Of a DNA stretch of 64,000 nucleotides, positions 25,261 to 33,865 are shown piece after piece. This stretch comes from JAXLXE01 sp046328115 (GTDB lineage: Bacteria; Chloroflexota; UBA6077; JACCZL01). Numbering within the stretch: position 1 is the first letter of the stretch; every line of letters starts with the position of its first letter. A program made the position numbers and the translations under genes. Where the stretch lies: assembly GCA_046328115.1 (NCBI GenBank), contig JAXLXE010000001.1, forward strand, positions 2,604,001-2,668,000, written 5' to 3'. The notes under the pieces were generated by a model, which was not told where the DNA came from, did not search any database, and saw only the letters and a list, made by a program, of their open reading frames with translations.

Positions 25261-27651
25261 GTGCGTCACGGGCATCCGTTGCGCTGGCTGAGCAAACGCC
25301 CCGTTCGATCTAGCGCGTCACGCGTTGGGGTCGCGGCGTGGGTCCTCGCGCCTCTCGCCGTAGTCCTGTTCACCATGGCAATCTGCCTGGGCTTGCTCCG
25401 CGAGGCCATCATCCGCAGCCAGAGCATCACGGCGGCGGAGCGCAGCGCTGAGGCCGCGCTGGATGTGATCCAGGCCGCGATCCAGGCTCAGCAACGCGCC
25501 GACCTTGAAGCGCTCAACGTGCTCGCCGCTCGGCATCGCGCCCTGGATCAGATCCCGATCATCCAGGACGACGCGGCGTTTGCCAGCACGCTGACGCGCA
25601 CCTGGTTTGTGAATCCCGCCATCACCGGAATCTGCAAGGACTACGCAAACCCTGCCGGCCTGGCCGCGGCCCTCCGCGAGCGCTCCGCCTGCGGCGGCTC
25701 ACTGACCAACGACTCGTCGGACATCTTGGTGCTGGAGGGGGGCATCGCAGCGGTCACCCGCGTGCCCATCTGGCTGGAGGATGGCAGCGTCGCGCGGCTG
25801 ATACGCATGACCCACATCGGCTCGCTGACCATTCAGCCACCCCAGGGCTCCGCCATGGCGATCGCGCTCAACGGCGCCCGCGTCTCAACGCCTGGTGACC
25901 CCAGACTGCCCTCCGGCATTGTGGACCTCGCGCTGGCAGACCCGGACCCAGGGAGTGAGCTCACGGCGGATCTCTCCGCGGCCGGAGCGGTCTTCGTCAG
26001 GCGGGACGTAGCCCCCGGCGTAAGCGGCCGCGTGATCGCCTCCACCGAGTCACACGTGGCCGAGCTGAGACGTGACAACGCGCCGTACGCGATCACCGGC
26101 GTCGCGTTGTTACTAGTGATTCCCGTGGTGATACTCCTGGCGGTCAAGGACGTCCAGGGGAAGCTCCGGAGCATCCTGGACACCACGGACGAAATGATCG
26201 CCGGTAACTACTCCCAGCGGGTCTCTCCCAGCCCCATTCGCGAGCTTGACTGCCTGGCCCGTTCCGTCAACTATCTCGCCGAGCGCGTCCAGCAGCAGGT
26301 CTCCCAGCTCAAAGCCCAGGCATTTCGTGACGCGCTTACTGGCCTGCCCAATCGCGCCCTGTTTGCCGATCGGCTTGGACAGGCCATGTCACGGCGTCGG
26401 GAAGACGAGCGCACCGTGGGAGTGCTCTTCGTGGACATCGACAACTTCAAGCTCGTCAATGACAGCCTCGGGCACGAGCTGGGCGACGATCTGCTGATCA
26501 CCGTCGCCCAGCGAATCCAAAGCGTGATCCGCCCCAAAGACACGGTCTCGCGCCTTGGAGGTGACAAGTTCACGGTGCTATTGGAAGACTTGCGTGAAGA
26601 CCGTGACGCTATCCGCTCTGCGCGCCGGATCCAGGAGCGCGTGCGCGAGCCGATCGAGCTGGCCGGACGGGTCCTGTATTGCTCCGCGAGCATCGGCGTC
26701 GCCGTGGGCTCGCCACCGGACTCAACACCCGATCGGTTGCTCCAGGAGGCAGACGTGGCCATGTACCGCGCGAAAGAGCGCGGGAAAGACCAATACGTCC
26801 TGTTCGATGAGGCCATGGATCGCCACTGCAACGACCGGTTGGCCGTCGAGACAGAGCTTCGCCTCGCCGTCGAGCGCCGCGAGCTGGAAGTTCACTACCA
26901 GCCGATCGTAGAGCTCGCCACCGGGCGCGTATGCCAGCTTGAGGCACTCGTGCGCTGGAGACGCCAGGACGGCTCTCTCGTCTCCCCGAGCGAGTTCATA
27001 CCGATGGCGGAAGAGAATGGACTGATCGTGCCCATTGGCCAGTTCGTGCTGACCGAGGCCTGCCGTCAGGTGGCGGAATGGCGACGTCGGCTCCCTCGAG
27101 CCGCCGACATTTCGATCAGTGTAAACCTCTCGGCTCGCCAGCTCATCCATCACCCGCTGGTGGCGGACGTGGACCTGGCGTTGTGCGCGGCCAGGTTGGA
27201 TCCTTCAGCATTGCGCCTCGAGATTACCGAGTCCGCCATGATGTCAGATACCAAGCTCACCACCCAACGGCTCGGTGATCTCCGCGACCTGGGCGTTCGC
27301 CTGGCGGTCGACGATTTCGGCACGGGCTATTCCTCTCTGGCGTACATCCGAAAATTCCCCATCGACGTAGTCAAGATAGACCGGTCCTTCGTGGCCAGAG
27401 TGGCCACGGATCCCCAGGACGAGGCCATCGTCAAAGCGATCATCTCGCTGGGCCACGCGCTCGGTCTCTCCGCCACGGCAGAGGGCGTGGAGACGCCCGA
27501 ACAGGCCCGCCGCTTGCTCGAGCTTGGTTGCCCTCACGCGCAGGGATTCCTCTTCTCGAAACCGGTGATCGCGGCACAGGTGGAAGCCCTCCTTGCCGAA
27601 CCGCTGCCGATGCCACAACCACTGTGGGTCAGCAATCGCCCCGCGGCCTGA
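25261..27651 (+). CDS. GGDEF-EAL paralog with degenerate GGDKF motif
   Basis: About 796 residues, the same architecture as its upstream neighbour: helix, extracytoplasmic sensor with two cysteines, helix, HAMP, GGDEF, EAL. The cyclase motif reads GGDKF (433-437): the metal-binding Glu is replaced by Lys, which should abolish cyclase activity. The RPKD inhibitory site is kept, so the domain may be a c-di-GMP or GTP sensor. The EAL half is intact (EALVRW from E561, EITESAMM, DDFGTGYSS, AEGVET), so it is probably a pure phosphodiesterase. GTG 25261 is preferred; TTG 25237 is the outer possibility. Confidence 0.92.
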   Translation: MRHGHPLRWLSKRPVRSSASRVGVAAWVLAPLAVVLFTMAICLGLLREAIIRSQSITAAERSAEAALDVIQAAIQAQQRADLEALNVLAARHRALDQIPIIQDDAAFASTLTRTWFVNPAITGICKDYANPAGLAAALRERSACGGSLTNDSSDILVLEGGIAAVTRVPIWLEDGSVARLIRMTHIGSLTIQPPQGSAMAIALNGARVSTPGDPRLPSGIVDLALADPDPGSELTADLSAAGAVFVRRDVAPGVSGRVIASTESHVAELRRDNAPYAITGVALLLVIPVVILLAVKDVQGKLRSILDTTDEMIAGNYSQRVSPSPIRELDCLARSVNYLAERVQQQVSQLKAQAFRDALTGLPNRALFADRLGQAMSRRREDERTVGVLFVDIDNFKLVNDSLGHELGDDLLITVAQRIQSVIRPKDTVSRLGGDKFTVLLEDLREDRDAIRSARRIQERVREPIELAGRVLYCSASIGVAVGSPPDSTPDRLLQEADVAMYRAKERGKDQYVLFDEAMDRHCNDRLAVETELRLAVERRELEVHYQPIVELATGRVCQLEALVRWRRQDGSLVSPSEFIPMAEENGLIVPIGQFVLTEACRQVAEWRRRLPRAADISISVNLSARQLIHHPLVADVDLALCAARLDPSALRLEITESAMMSDTKLTTQRLGDLRDLGVRLAVDDFGTGYSSLAYIRKFPIDVVKIDRSFVARVATDPQDEAIVKAIISLGHALGLSATAEGVETPEQARRLLELGCPHAQGFLFSKPVIAAQVEALLAEPLPMPQPLWVSNRPAA

Positions 27652-27676
27652 CCCTGGCTCACAACGCGGCGACCGC

Positions 27677-27682
27677 TACAAT
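27677..27682 (+). promoter_or_regulatory. Possible -10 element for the esterase genes
   Basis: TACAAT, identical to the hexamer before the racemase gene, sits 30 bases before ATG 27713. The -35 region is weak. Confidence 0.35.
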
Positions 27683-27712
27683 GGCCGCCACTACCCCGTG
27701 GGGACGTGAGCG

Positions 27713-28675
27713 ATGCGAAATCCACCGGCATACGGCAGCAGCACCGAGCGACCCGCTGATTTCGACGACTTCTGGGCGCACACGTTGGAAGCTGCCAACC
27801 GGTTGCCGCTCGACCCGTCTCTCGTGCCCGTGCCTCACCGATCCACCGAGCACGTTGAGGTATTCGAGATCGCCTACACCAGCTATCAGGGGCTGCGCAT
27901 CGCCGGCTGGTACTGCCGTCCTCGCTCGACGTACCTGCCGCCCCCATATCCGGCGCTCCTCATCGTCCCCGGCTACATCTCAGAGCCCACCCTGCCAAAA
28001 TCCTGGGCAAAGCTGGGTTACGCCGCCATCGGCGTAGCGCCGCGCGGGAAGCTACGTTCTAACCAGCGCTTCAATCCTGGCTACCCGGGCCTGCTCGTCC
28101 ACAACATCGTGGATCGCGAGACGTACGGCTACCGCGGGTTCTACGTTGACGCCTGCCGCGCGGTGGACTTTGCCAAGACGCTCCCGGAGGTGGACACCCG
28201 CCGCATCGGCGTCCACGGCAGCAGCCAGGGTGGCGCCCTCACCATCACCACCGCGGCCTTGCGGCGCGACGCCATCACCTGTGCAGCCGCCGGCGCCCCC
28301 TACCTGTGCGGATTCATGGACGCCATCAAGCTCACCCACACCTATCCCTACGAGGAGATCAACGAGTACCTCCGCCGCCACCCGGATCGCGAACACCGCG
28401 TGCGAGATACTGTCGCGTACTACGACGGCCACAACTTTGCGCCCATGATCCAGTGCCCCACCATGGTCTACATGGGGGAGGAAGATGACGTGTGTCCACC
28501 GGAGACGGGGTACGCGCTCTTCGCGCGGCTCGCTTGCGAGAAGGAGCTCCAGACGTCGCCACGGTGCGCCCACGAAGCCGGCCGCCACTGGATGGGCAAG
28601 AAAGTCGCGGACTTCCTCGCGAAGCATCTGCAGCCAGGCGCCTCGTCCTCTCCGGCTGAGCTCGCGGCACACTAG
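27713..28675 (+). CDS. Acetyl xylan esterase/cephalosporin-C deacetylase family hydrolase
   Basis: 320-residue alpha/beta hydrolase of the AXE1 family, which removes acetyl groups from sugars and similar esters. The N-terminal family phrase PADFDDFWAHTLEAA is present, the oxyanion RGQ-like segment reads APRGKLRS, the nucleophile is S171 in GVHGSSQGG, the acid is D258/D259 (GEEDDVCPPE), and the histidine is H287 in CAHEAGRHW. No signal peptide, so it acts in the cytoplasm. A second, dead copy follows 51 bases downstream. Confidence 0.88.
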   Translation: MRNPPAYGSSTERPADFDDFWAHTLEAANRLPLDPSLVPVPHRSTEHVEVFEIAYTSYQGLRIAGWYCRPRSTYLPPPYPALLIVPGYISEPTLPKSWAKLGYAAIGVAPRGKLRSNQRFNPGYPGLLVHNIVDRETYGYRGFYVDACRAVDFAKTLPEVDTRRIGVHGSSQGGALTITTAALRRDAITCAAAGAPYLCGFMDAIKLTHTYPYEEINEYLRRHPDREHRVRDTVAYYDGHNFAPMIQCPTMVYMGEEDDVCPPETGYALFARLACEKELQTSPRCAHEAGRHWMGKKVADFLAKHLQPGASSSPAELAAH

Positions 28676-28726
28676 CGCCCGCCCCCGGAACCAGCGGCAG
28701 ACAGACGGAGCCAGATGGAGAGACAC

Positions 28727-29605
28727 ATGGCAGTAGATACGGCGTCGTTCGAAGGCTACTGGGCGCAGGTAGACGCGGAGCTCGCGGAGCTCGGCGCGGC
28801 CCCCGAGCTAGAGCCAATGCCCGGCGTGTCCAACGAGCATTGCACCGTCAGCAGAGTACGGCTGACCAGCATTGGTCCCTACCGCATCTTCGGCTACCTC
28901 AGCGTGCCCACCGCGGAAGGGCAGCACCCTGGCCTGCTCCTGACGCCACGCTACGGTAGCGTGAACCACATCCCGGACTACAACGACCGCGCACGGTACG
29001 TGGTCCTCCAGATCATGCACCGCGGACAGCGGCTGGCGGACACGCCATACGCGGCCGCGTATCCGGGACTCCTGACCGACGGTATCGACGATCCGGAGCG
29101 ATACGTCTACCGTGGGATCGTCGCTGATTGCCTCCGCGCGGCCGAGCTCCTGCTCGCCCAGCCACGCCTCGACCTCACGCGCGTCGCCGTCCAGGGCGAC
29201 GATCTCGCCATCATCACCGCGGCCCGTCGGCAGTCATTCTCCTGCGTTCTTCCAGAAGAGCTGCTCTTCTACCGGCTGCGCGAAATTTACCCGCGGACGG
29301 ACGCCTACCCAGCAGAGGAGATCAATGACTTCCTCAGAGCCTCGCCGGACAGCCGGGCAGCCGTGGATTCCACACTGAGCCTCTTTGACCCCGTGCACCA
29401 CGCATCACGAGTTCTGGCGAAGGCGCTGGTGAGCGCCCCAGATGGCGCCGCGGCGGACGAGTGGGTGCAACCGCTAGAGCGCGCCCTGGGTGGGCTCACG
29501 GAGCGATTCACCGTCACGCACTACAGCGGAACGGACAACGACGCGAAGGACGCCTGGCTGGCAGGCCAGCTAGACGTCCCCGCGATGTCCCGTTTCCGCC
29601 AGTAG
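28727..29605 (+). CDS. AXE1-like paralog lacking the catalytic serine
   Basis: 292 residues, aligned by eye to the preceding esterase through SFEGYWAQVDAEL, YRIFGYLSVP, YAAAYPGLLTDGI-YVYRG and YPAEEINDFL. At the nucleophile elbow, where the neighbour has GSSQGG, this one has VQGDDLAII (D159 in place of Ser), and the C-terminal acid/His loops are not recognisable. It should not be an esterase of the usual kind. ATG 28727 has GGAGAG five bases before it; ATG 28715 is an alternative. Likely role: binding partner or sugar-binding protein, unproven. Confidence 0.75.
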   Translation: MAVDTASFEGYWAQVDAELAELGAAPELEPMPGVSNEHCTVSRVRLTSIGPYRIFGYLSVPTAEGQHPGLLLTPRYGSVNHIPDYNDRARYVVLQIMHRGQRLADTPYAAAYPGLLTDGIDDPERYVYRGIVADCLRAAELLLAQPRLDLTRVAVQGDDLAIITAARRQSFSCVLPEELLFYRLREIYPRTDAYPAEEINDFLRASPDSRAAVDSTLSLFDPVHHASRVLAKALVSAPDGAAADEWVQPLERALGGLTERFTVTHYSGTDNDAKDAWLAGQLDVPAMSRFRQ

Positions 29606-29607
29606 CG

Positions 29608-31344
29608 TCAGCGGTCGAGCCAGACCGCCGTCGAGTTCGCGAACAGCGAGAGGTACGGCTCTTCGTAGTCCCGCACCGCCTTGCTCAGCGCAAACGCGCC
29701 ATTCCGTCGCCACGTGAAGCCAATGTAGGCATCCTCGTAGATCACGCTCTGGACCTTCTTGTACGCCTCCACACGCTTCGCCAGGTCGTACGTGGTCCGG
29801 CCCTCCTCCAGCCCCTTCTCAATACGCTCGTCGTTGATCCCCGTCCAGCCGCTCGGGCCCTTGGCCCCCACGTACGCCGTCAGCGTCAGGTCAGAGTCAG
29901 GCCGCGGCGTGCCGGTCTGGAACGCGCTCATCTCAAACTGCCCAGCCCCAGACTTCTGCACCCACGCCACCCGCTCGCTCGGCTGGAGGGTCAGCCTGAT
30001 GCCGATCTTCTCCAGCATCTGCTGGTAGAGCTGGGCGTTCTGCGTATCTTCAGGACGGGAGATGTAGTCCAGCGTCACATCCATGCCGCCGGGGAAGCCG
30101 GCCTCCGCCATGAGCTGTTTCGCCTTCTCCACATTGAACGAGTAGCGCGGAAGTGACTCGTCAAACCCTATCTGGCCGGGCGCCAGCAAGTAGTACTGCG
30201 CCTCACCCAGGCCAAATCCCAGCGCCTTCGCGATCGCCTCCCGATCGAGCGCGTACATCGCCGCCTGGCGAACCTTTTTCATCTGCTCGCCGGCAAAACG
30301 CGCACCGGGCCGCGCGTTAAAGGCGATGCAGTACACCGTGGCCTGCCAAGGAGCATCGCGGTACACCAGCCCCGGGCTGGACTTTACTGTGCCCACGTCC
30401 TTTCCCAGCACCTGCGGCAGATAGTCCAGATCCCCGCTGCGCATTCGGGCCAGTGCCGCGGCGGCGTCTGCCTGGAAGTACAGCTCGATCTTGTCCGGGT
30501 ATGGCAGCGGCTTCCCATCCGCACCGTTCTTCCAGTACCCGTCGAATCGCTCGTACGTCACCTGCGATCCGGGCTTCCACTCCCCCATCTTGAACGGGCC
30601 GGTGCCCACGGCCTGCTTGGCCACGCCCTCGTCGCCCACCTTGTCGTGGTGCGCCTTCGACATCATCGCGATGAAGCGAGCATCGGACGTGAGATTTACA
30701 AACAGCGTCGGGCTGGGCGCCTTCAATTTCAGGCGCAGCGTCCCCGGATCTACCGCCTCGATAGACTCCACCGATGCGAGCTGCGACTTAGCGGCCGACT
30801 TGGGGTGATTGATCACCCGTTCCAGGTTCCACTTTGCCACGTTCGCGTCAAACTCTGACCCGTCGTGGAACTTCACCCCTCGCCGCAGCTTGAACACCAC
30901 GGTATTCGGGTCTGGCAGCTCCCAGGATTCCGCCAGTGATGGTTTCACCTCAAACTGGCCGTTGGTGGGATTTCGCACGATCTGCGTGAGGAAGTCCCAC
31001 ACCAGCGGAGACTCGCCCGTCCCCGTCTGGCTCGTGTGCAGGTCGAACGTGGACCAATCGTTCTGGGCGTTTACCTTCATGGTCCCGCCGCGTTTGATCG
31101 CCACCTTCGGCACACCGGTAGCGGCCGGAGCGGCCGGCGCCGCGGTGGGTGCCGCTGCCGCCGTAGGCGCGGGGGTCGGAACCACGATCGCCGGAACGGA
31201 GGTGGGCTTGGGGGCCTCCGCCGCAGGCTTCGGTGGTGTCTCCGGTGGGCTCTGGCGGGCACATCCGCTGAGCAGGCCCATTCCCACCCCAGCTATGGTG
31301 AGCAGCGCGTGTCGGCGCGTGACGATAAAGCGGTGCTGACGCAC
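29608..31344 (-). CDS. Peptide/nickel-type ABC transporter substrate-binding lipoprotein
   Basis: 578-residue family 5 solute-binding protein (OppA/DppA type). The signal sequence carries a twin-arginine-like TRRHALLTIAG and a lipobox LLSGC with C28, so it is exported and lipid-anchored. A Pro/Ala/Thr linker of about 70 residues follows, then the bilobed binding domain with FKLRRGVKFHDGSEFDAN, the family signature, and MYALDREAIAK. GTG 31344 is preceded by GGGAGGAGGG; the longer frame has no similarity. No permease or ATPase is adjacent, so it must work with an ABC transporter elsewhere. Confidence 0.93.
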   Translation of the reverse strand: MRQHRFIVTRRHALLTIAGVGMGLLSGCARQSPPETPPKPAAEAPKPTSVPAIVVPTPAPTAAAAPTAAPAAPAATGVPKVAIKRGGTMKVNAQNDWSTFDLHTSQTGTGESPLVWDFLTQIVRNPTNGQFEVKPSLAESWELPDPNTVVFKLRRGVKFHDGSEFDANVAKWNLERVINHPKSAAKSQLASVESIEAVDPGTLRLKLKAPSPTLFVNLTSDARFIAMMSKAHHDKVGDEGVAKQAVGTGPFKMGEWKPGSQVTYERFDGYWKNGADGKPLPYPDKIELYFQADAAAALARMRSGDLDYLPQVLGKDVGTVKSSPGLVYRDAPWQATVYCIAFNARPGARFAGEQMKKVRQAAMYALDREAIAKALGFGLGEAQYYLLAPGQIGFDESLPRYSFNVEKAKQLMAEAGFPGGMDVTLDYISRPEDTQNAQLYQQMLEKIGIRLTLQPSERVAWVQKSGAGQFEMSAFQTGTPRPDSDLTLTAYVGAKGPSGWTGINDERIEKGLEEGRTTYDLAKRVEAYKKVQSVIYEDAYIGFTWRRNGAFALSKAVRDYEEPYLSLFANSTAVWLDR

Positions 31345-31539
31345 GAAGTCCCTCCTCCCGGTCCATTCACCCCGCTCCACGCATGCCGAGCGCGGCAAAC
31401 GGACCCACGCGGATGATCCTATGTGCGCCGCGAGCGCCTGTCAACGCCGCCGGGGCCAACAACGCCGCTCGACGGCGTGGGAGTACCCGTGCTAGTGTGC
31501 CCCCGGCGGCGCTGCCCGCCCGATCACGGAGACGATGTC

Positions 31540-33114
31540 ATGCTGGACCTCATTCTGAAGAACGCCCGCGTAGTGGATGGCACGGGAAACCCCTGGTACC
31601 GCGCCGATGTCGGCGTGGCTGGCCACCAGATCGCCGCGGTGGGCAACCTCTCGCAAGCGTCCGCGACCCGCACCATCGATTGCGGTGACCAGGTCCTGAG
31701 CCCCGGCTTCATCGACATGCATTCCCACGCGGACGCCATGCTGATGGCGGAGCCGCTCCACGAAGCGAAGATCTTCCAGGGCTGCACCACGGACCTGCTG
31801 GGCCAGGACGGCCTGTCCTACGCGCCCGTGAGCCCGCCCACCCTCCAGATGCTGCGCGCGCACCTCCACGCCCTCAACGGCAATCCGGACATCGGCTGGG
31901 ACTGGACAAGCGTCGCCTCATACCTCGAGCGGTTCGATCGCAAAGCCTCAGTCAACGTGGCTTATCTCGTCCCGCACTGCGCCGTTCGCGCCGAAGTGCT
32001 GGGGATGGAGGATGGCCTGGCCAGCCCGGCAGAGCTTGCCAGGATGTGCGCTCTGGTAGAGGAGGGTATGGCGGACGGCGCCGTTGGCTTCGCCACCGGG
32101 CTGGACTACACCCCCCAGTTCTGGTCCAACACCGATGAGCTCGTCGCACTCTGCAGCGTCGTCGCCAGGCGCGGGGGTATCTACGTCACCCACGTCCGAT
32201 ACGCGCTGGGAGATGGCTTCCTGGATCCCATCCGCGAGGCCATCGAGATCGGGCGCCGCAGCGGGGTCAAGGTCCATATCTCCCACCTCCGGGGCGACCG
32301 CCTGGGGCATCCGGAGACCAATCCAGATCTCATTCTTGGGCTCTTCGAGGCGGCCCGCCGCGACGGCGTGGACATTGCCTACGACAGCTACGCGTACACC
32401 CGCGGAAGCTCCCTCATGCACCGCCTCCTACCAGAGTGGACCCACGTGGGGGGCCCGGAGAAGCTGCTGGAGCGCCTCGCGGACGGGGAGACCCGCAAGA
32501 GGATCCTGGAGGGCCTCCAGAAGCGCGGCGTCAAGTGGGACCAGGTGACCATGGGAAGCATCCCCTCAGCCCGCAACCAGAACCTGGAGGGCTGGTCGGT
32601 GGCCCAGGCCGCCGCCGAGCACGGCAAGAGCAGCGAGGAGTTCGCCTGCGACATCATGCTTGAGGAACGCCTCGCCGTCTCGTACGTCAGCGAGGCAACA
32701 AGCTCCGAGGACGCCATAGACCGAATCCTGGCTCACCCGCTGGCCACCAGCGGCAGCGACGGTCTGTGCTGGGGCAGCCGCCGCCATCCACGGACCTACG
32801 GCTCCTTCGCGCGTGTGCTTGGCCGGTATGTGCGGGAGAAGCAGGTCATGCCACTTGAAGAGGCCGTGCGGAAGATGACCGGCGCCTGCGCGGCACGCCT
32901 GGGGCTGAAGGACCGCGGCGTGATCAGGGAAGGCGCGGTGGCCGACATCGCGGTCTGGGATGACCGAGCGATCGCCGACCGCAGCACCTACGAGAGCCCG
33001 CTCCAGCGTGCTGCCGGCGTCTCCACGGTGCTGGTGAGCGGCGTGCCAGTGCTGGACGCCGGCAGCCACACCGGCGCCACACCCGGCCGAGTGCTGCGAC
33101 CCCTCCTGGCCTAA
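31540..33114 (+). CDS. N-acyl-D-amino-acid deacylase (amidohydrolase superfamily)
   Basis: 524-residue metal-dependent hydrolase releasing D-amino acids from N-acyl forms. The opening DLILKNARVVDGTGNPWY, metal motif SPGFIDMHSHAD (H61, H63), cysteine in QGCTTDLLGQDGLS, histidines in YVTHVR and KVHISHLRG, and aspartate in ATSGSDG match the D-aminoacylase branch. The C-terminal beta-sandwich holds ADIAVWD. ATG 31540 has GGAGACG upstream. Its neighbour, an Opp-type binding protein, fits uptake and recycling of peptide or wall fragments. Confidence 0.92.
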   Translation: MLDLILKNARVVDGTGNPWYRADVGVAGHQIAAVGNLSQASATRTIDCGDQVLSPGFIDMHSHADAMLMAEPLHEAKIFQGCTTDLLGQDGLSYAPVSPPTLQMLRAHLHALNGNPDIGWDWTSVASYLERFDRKASVNVAYLVPHCAVRAEVLGMEDGLASPAELARMCALVEEGMADGAVGFATGLDYTPQFWSNTDELVALCSVVARRGGIYVTHVRYALGDGFLDPIREAIEIGRRSGVKVHISHLRGDRLGHPETNPDLILGLFEAARRDGVDIAYDSYAYTRGSSLMHRLLPEWTHVGGPEKLLERLADGETRKRILEGLQKRGVKWDQVTMGSIPSARNQNLEGWSVAQAAAEHGKSSEEFACDIMLEERLAVSYVSEATSSEDAIDRILAHPLATSGSDGLCWGSRRHPRTYGSFARVLGRYVREKQVMPLEEAVRKMTGACAARLGLKDRGVIREGAVADIAVWDDRAIADRSTYESPLQRAAGVSTVLVSGVPVLDAGSHTGATPGRVLRPLLA

Positions 33115-33118
33115 CGGC

Positions 33119-33607
33119 TCACCCTTCAGTCGCCAACGCCTCGGCAATCAGGGCGCGCCGCGGGAGCTTGCCCTCCGTGCGGTGGAGCGGCGCGCCCTCT
33201 GACCCGTACAGCAGTACCGCCGGGACCTTTTCTACCCCGAGCTCCGCGAACGCTTCGCGACCAGGCGGCTCCGCGACGTTCAGTCGGATGACGTCCATGC
33301 GTGCGCCTAGCTCGCGCTGCAGCCCATCCACGATGGGCTTCGCCGTCAGCGAAGCCCCTCAGGTGTCCGAGTACAGGAACAGCAGCACCGGCCGTCCCTT
33401 GCCAACGGCGCGGCGTGCCTCGATCCATGATGGGTAGCTGCTAGCGCCACCGCGAAGCAGCCGCTGGGCCGCCGCCATGCCCGCGCCCACCGTCAGTACG
33501 CCCAGCGGCGCGGCGAACCCGCCGATCTTGACGCCCGCCACCCACGCGGCCCCCATCGCAAGCGCCGTCGCGATCAAATATGAGTTTCGATTGATGAACG
33601 ACCGCAC
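33119..33607 (-). CDS. Membrane-anchored thioredoxin-fold protein with in-frame TGA (candidate selenoprotein)
   Basis: One reading frame of 163 codons, broken only by TGA at 33359-33361. Before it: a membrane hairpin (two hydrophobic segments from SYLIATALAMG to GVLTVGAGMAAAQ), then GRPVLLFLYSDT, the first thioredoxin strand. After it, in the same frame: GASLTAKPIVDGLQ (helix 1), DVIRLNV, ELGVEKVPAVLLYG with the cis-proline. The TGA sits exactly at the first active-site Cys (U-G-A-S in place of C-x-x-C). Hairpins follow at once (33322-33357). Start: GTG 33607 with GGGAG; GTG 33637 is possible. Alternatives are a recent nonsense mutation or a sequence error. Confidence 0.7.
33322..33357 (-). 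other. SECIS-like alternative hairpins downstream of the in-frame TGA
   Basis: In the mRNA, one base after UGA, GGGCUUCGC pairs perfectly with GCGAAGCCC (33357-33335) around UGACG. A second hairpin, sharing the GCCC, pairs GCCCAUC with GAUGGGC (33338-33322) around GUG. The second has a 7-bp stem, a loop starting with G and a loop 27 nt after UGA, which fits the general bacterial SECIS model (loop 16-37 nt after UGA, G in the first two loop bases). The first has its loop only 10 nt away. Both lie inside coding sequence. Confidence 0.45.
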
Positions 33608-33740
33608 GCCGGCTCCCAGGTGCGGACAGTGTGCCACCGACCCCGCGGCGCGGCAACCATTCGGCTATGGGCACCGTTCATGCTCAGGCGCCGACTGCCT
33701 GGATTCCGCGTCGGTTTCGGCACCCCGGCCCGTTGAGACG

Positions 33741-33772
33741 CGTTCGTCACATCAGCGAGATGCGTTCGTCAC
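33741..33772 (+). promoter_or_regulatory. Direct repeats before the SdrD-like gene
   Basis: CGTTCGTCAC occurs at 33741-33750 and again at 33763-33772, 22 bases apart, two helical turns. A possible -10 TATGAT follows at 33806-33811. The repeats resemble the TTCGTGAC repeats at 10906-10924. They suit an activator binding one face of the DNA. Confidence 0.4.
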
Positions 33773-33865
33773 GCCCGCCACGCTCTACAGCATTACGTCC
33801 GCTCTTATGATCGGTGGCGTGAAAACGATACCTGCTCCGCGTAGAACGCGCAGCGCTGAGGCTCT

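Noticed and set aside
33335..33357. Reading the 9-bp hairpin after the TGA as a terminator of a short gene
   Set aside because: No U tract follows, and the frame continues through it with conserved thioredoxin-fold residues.
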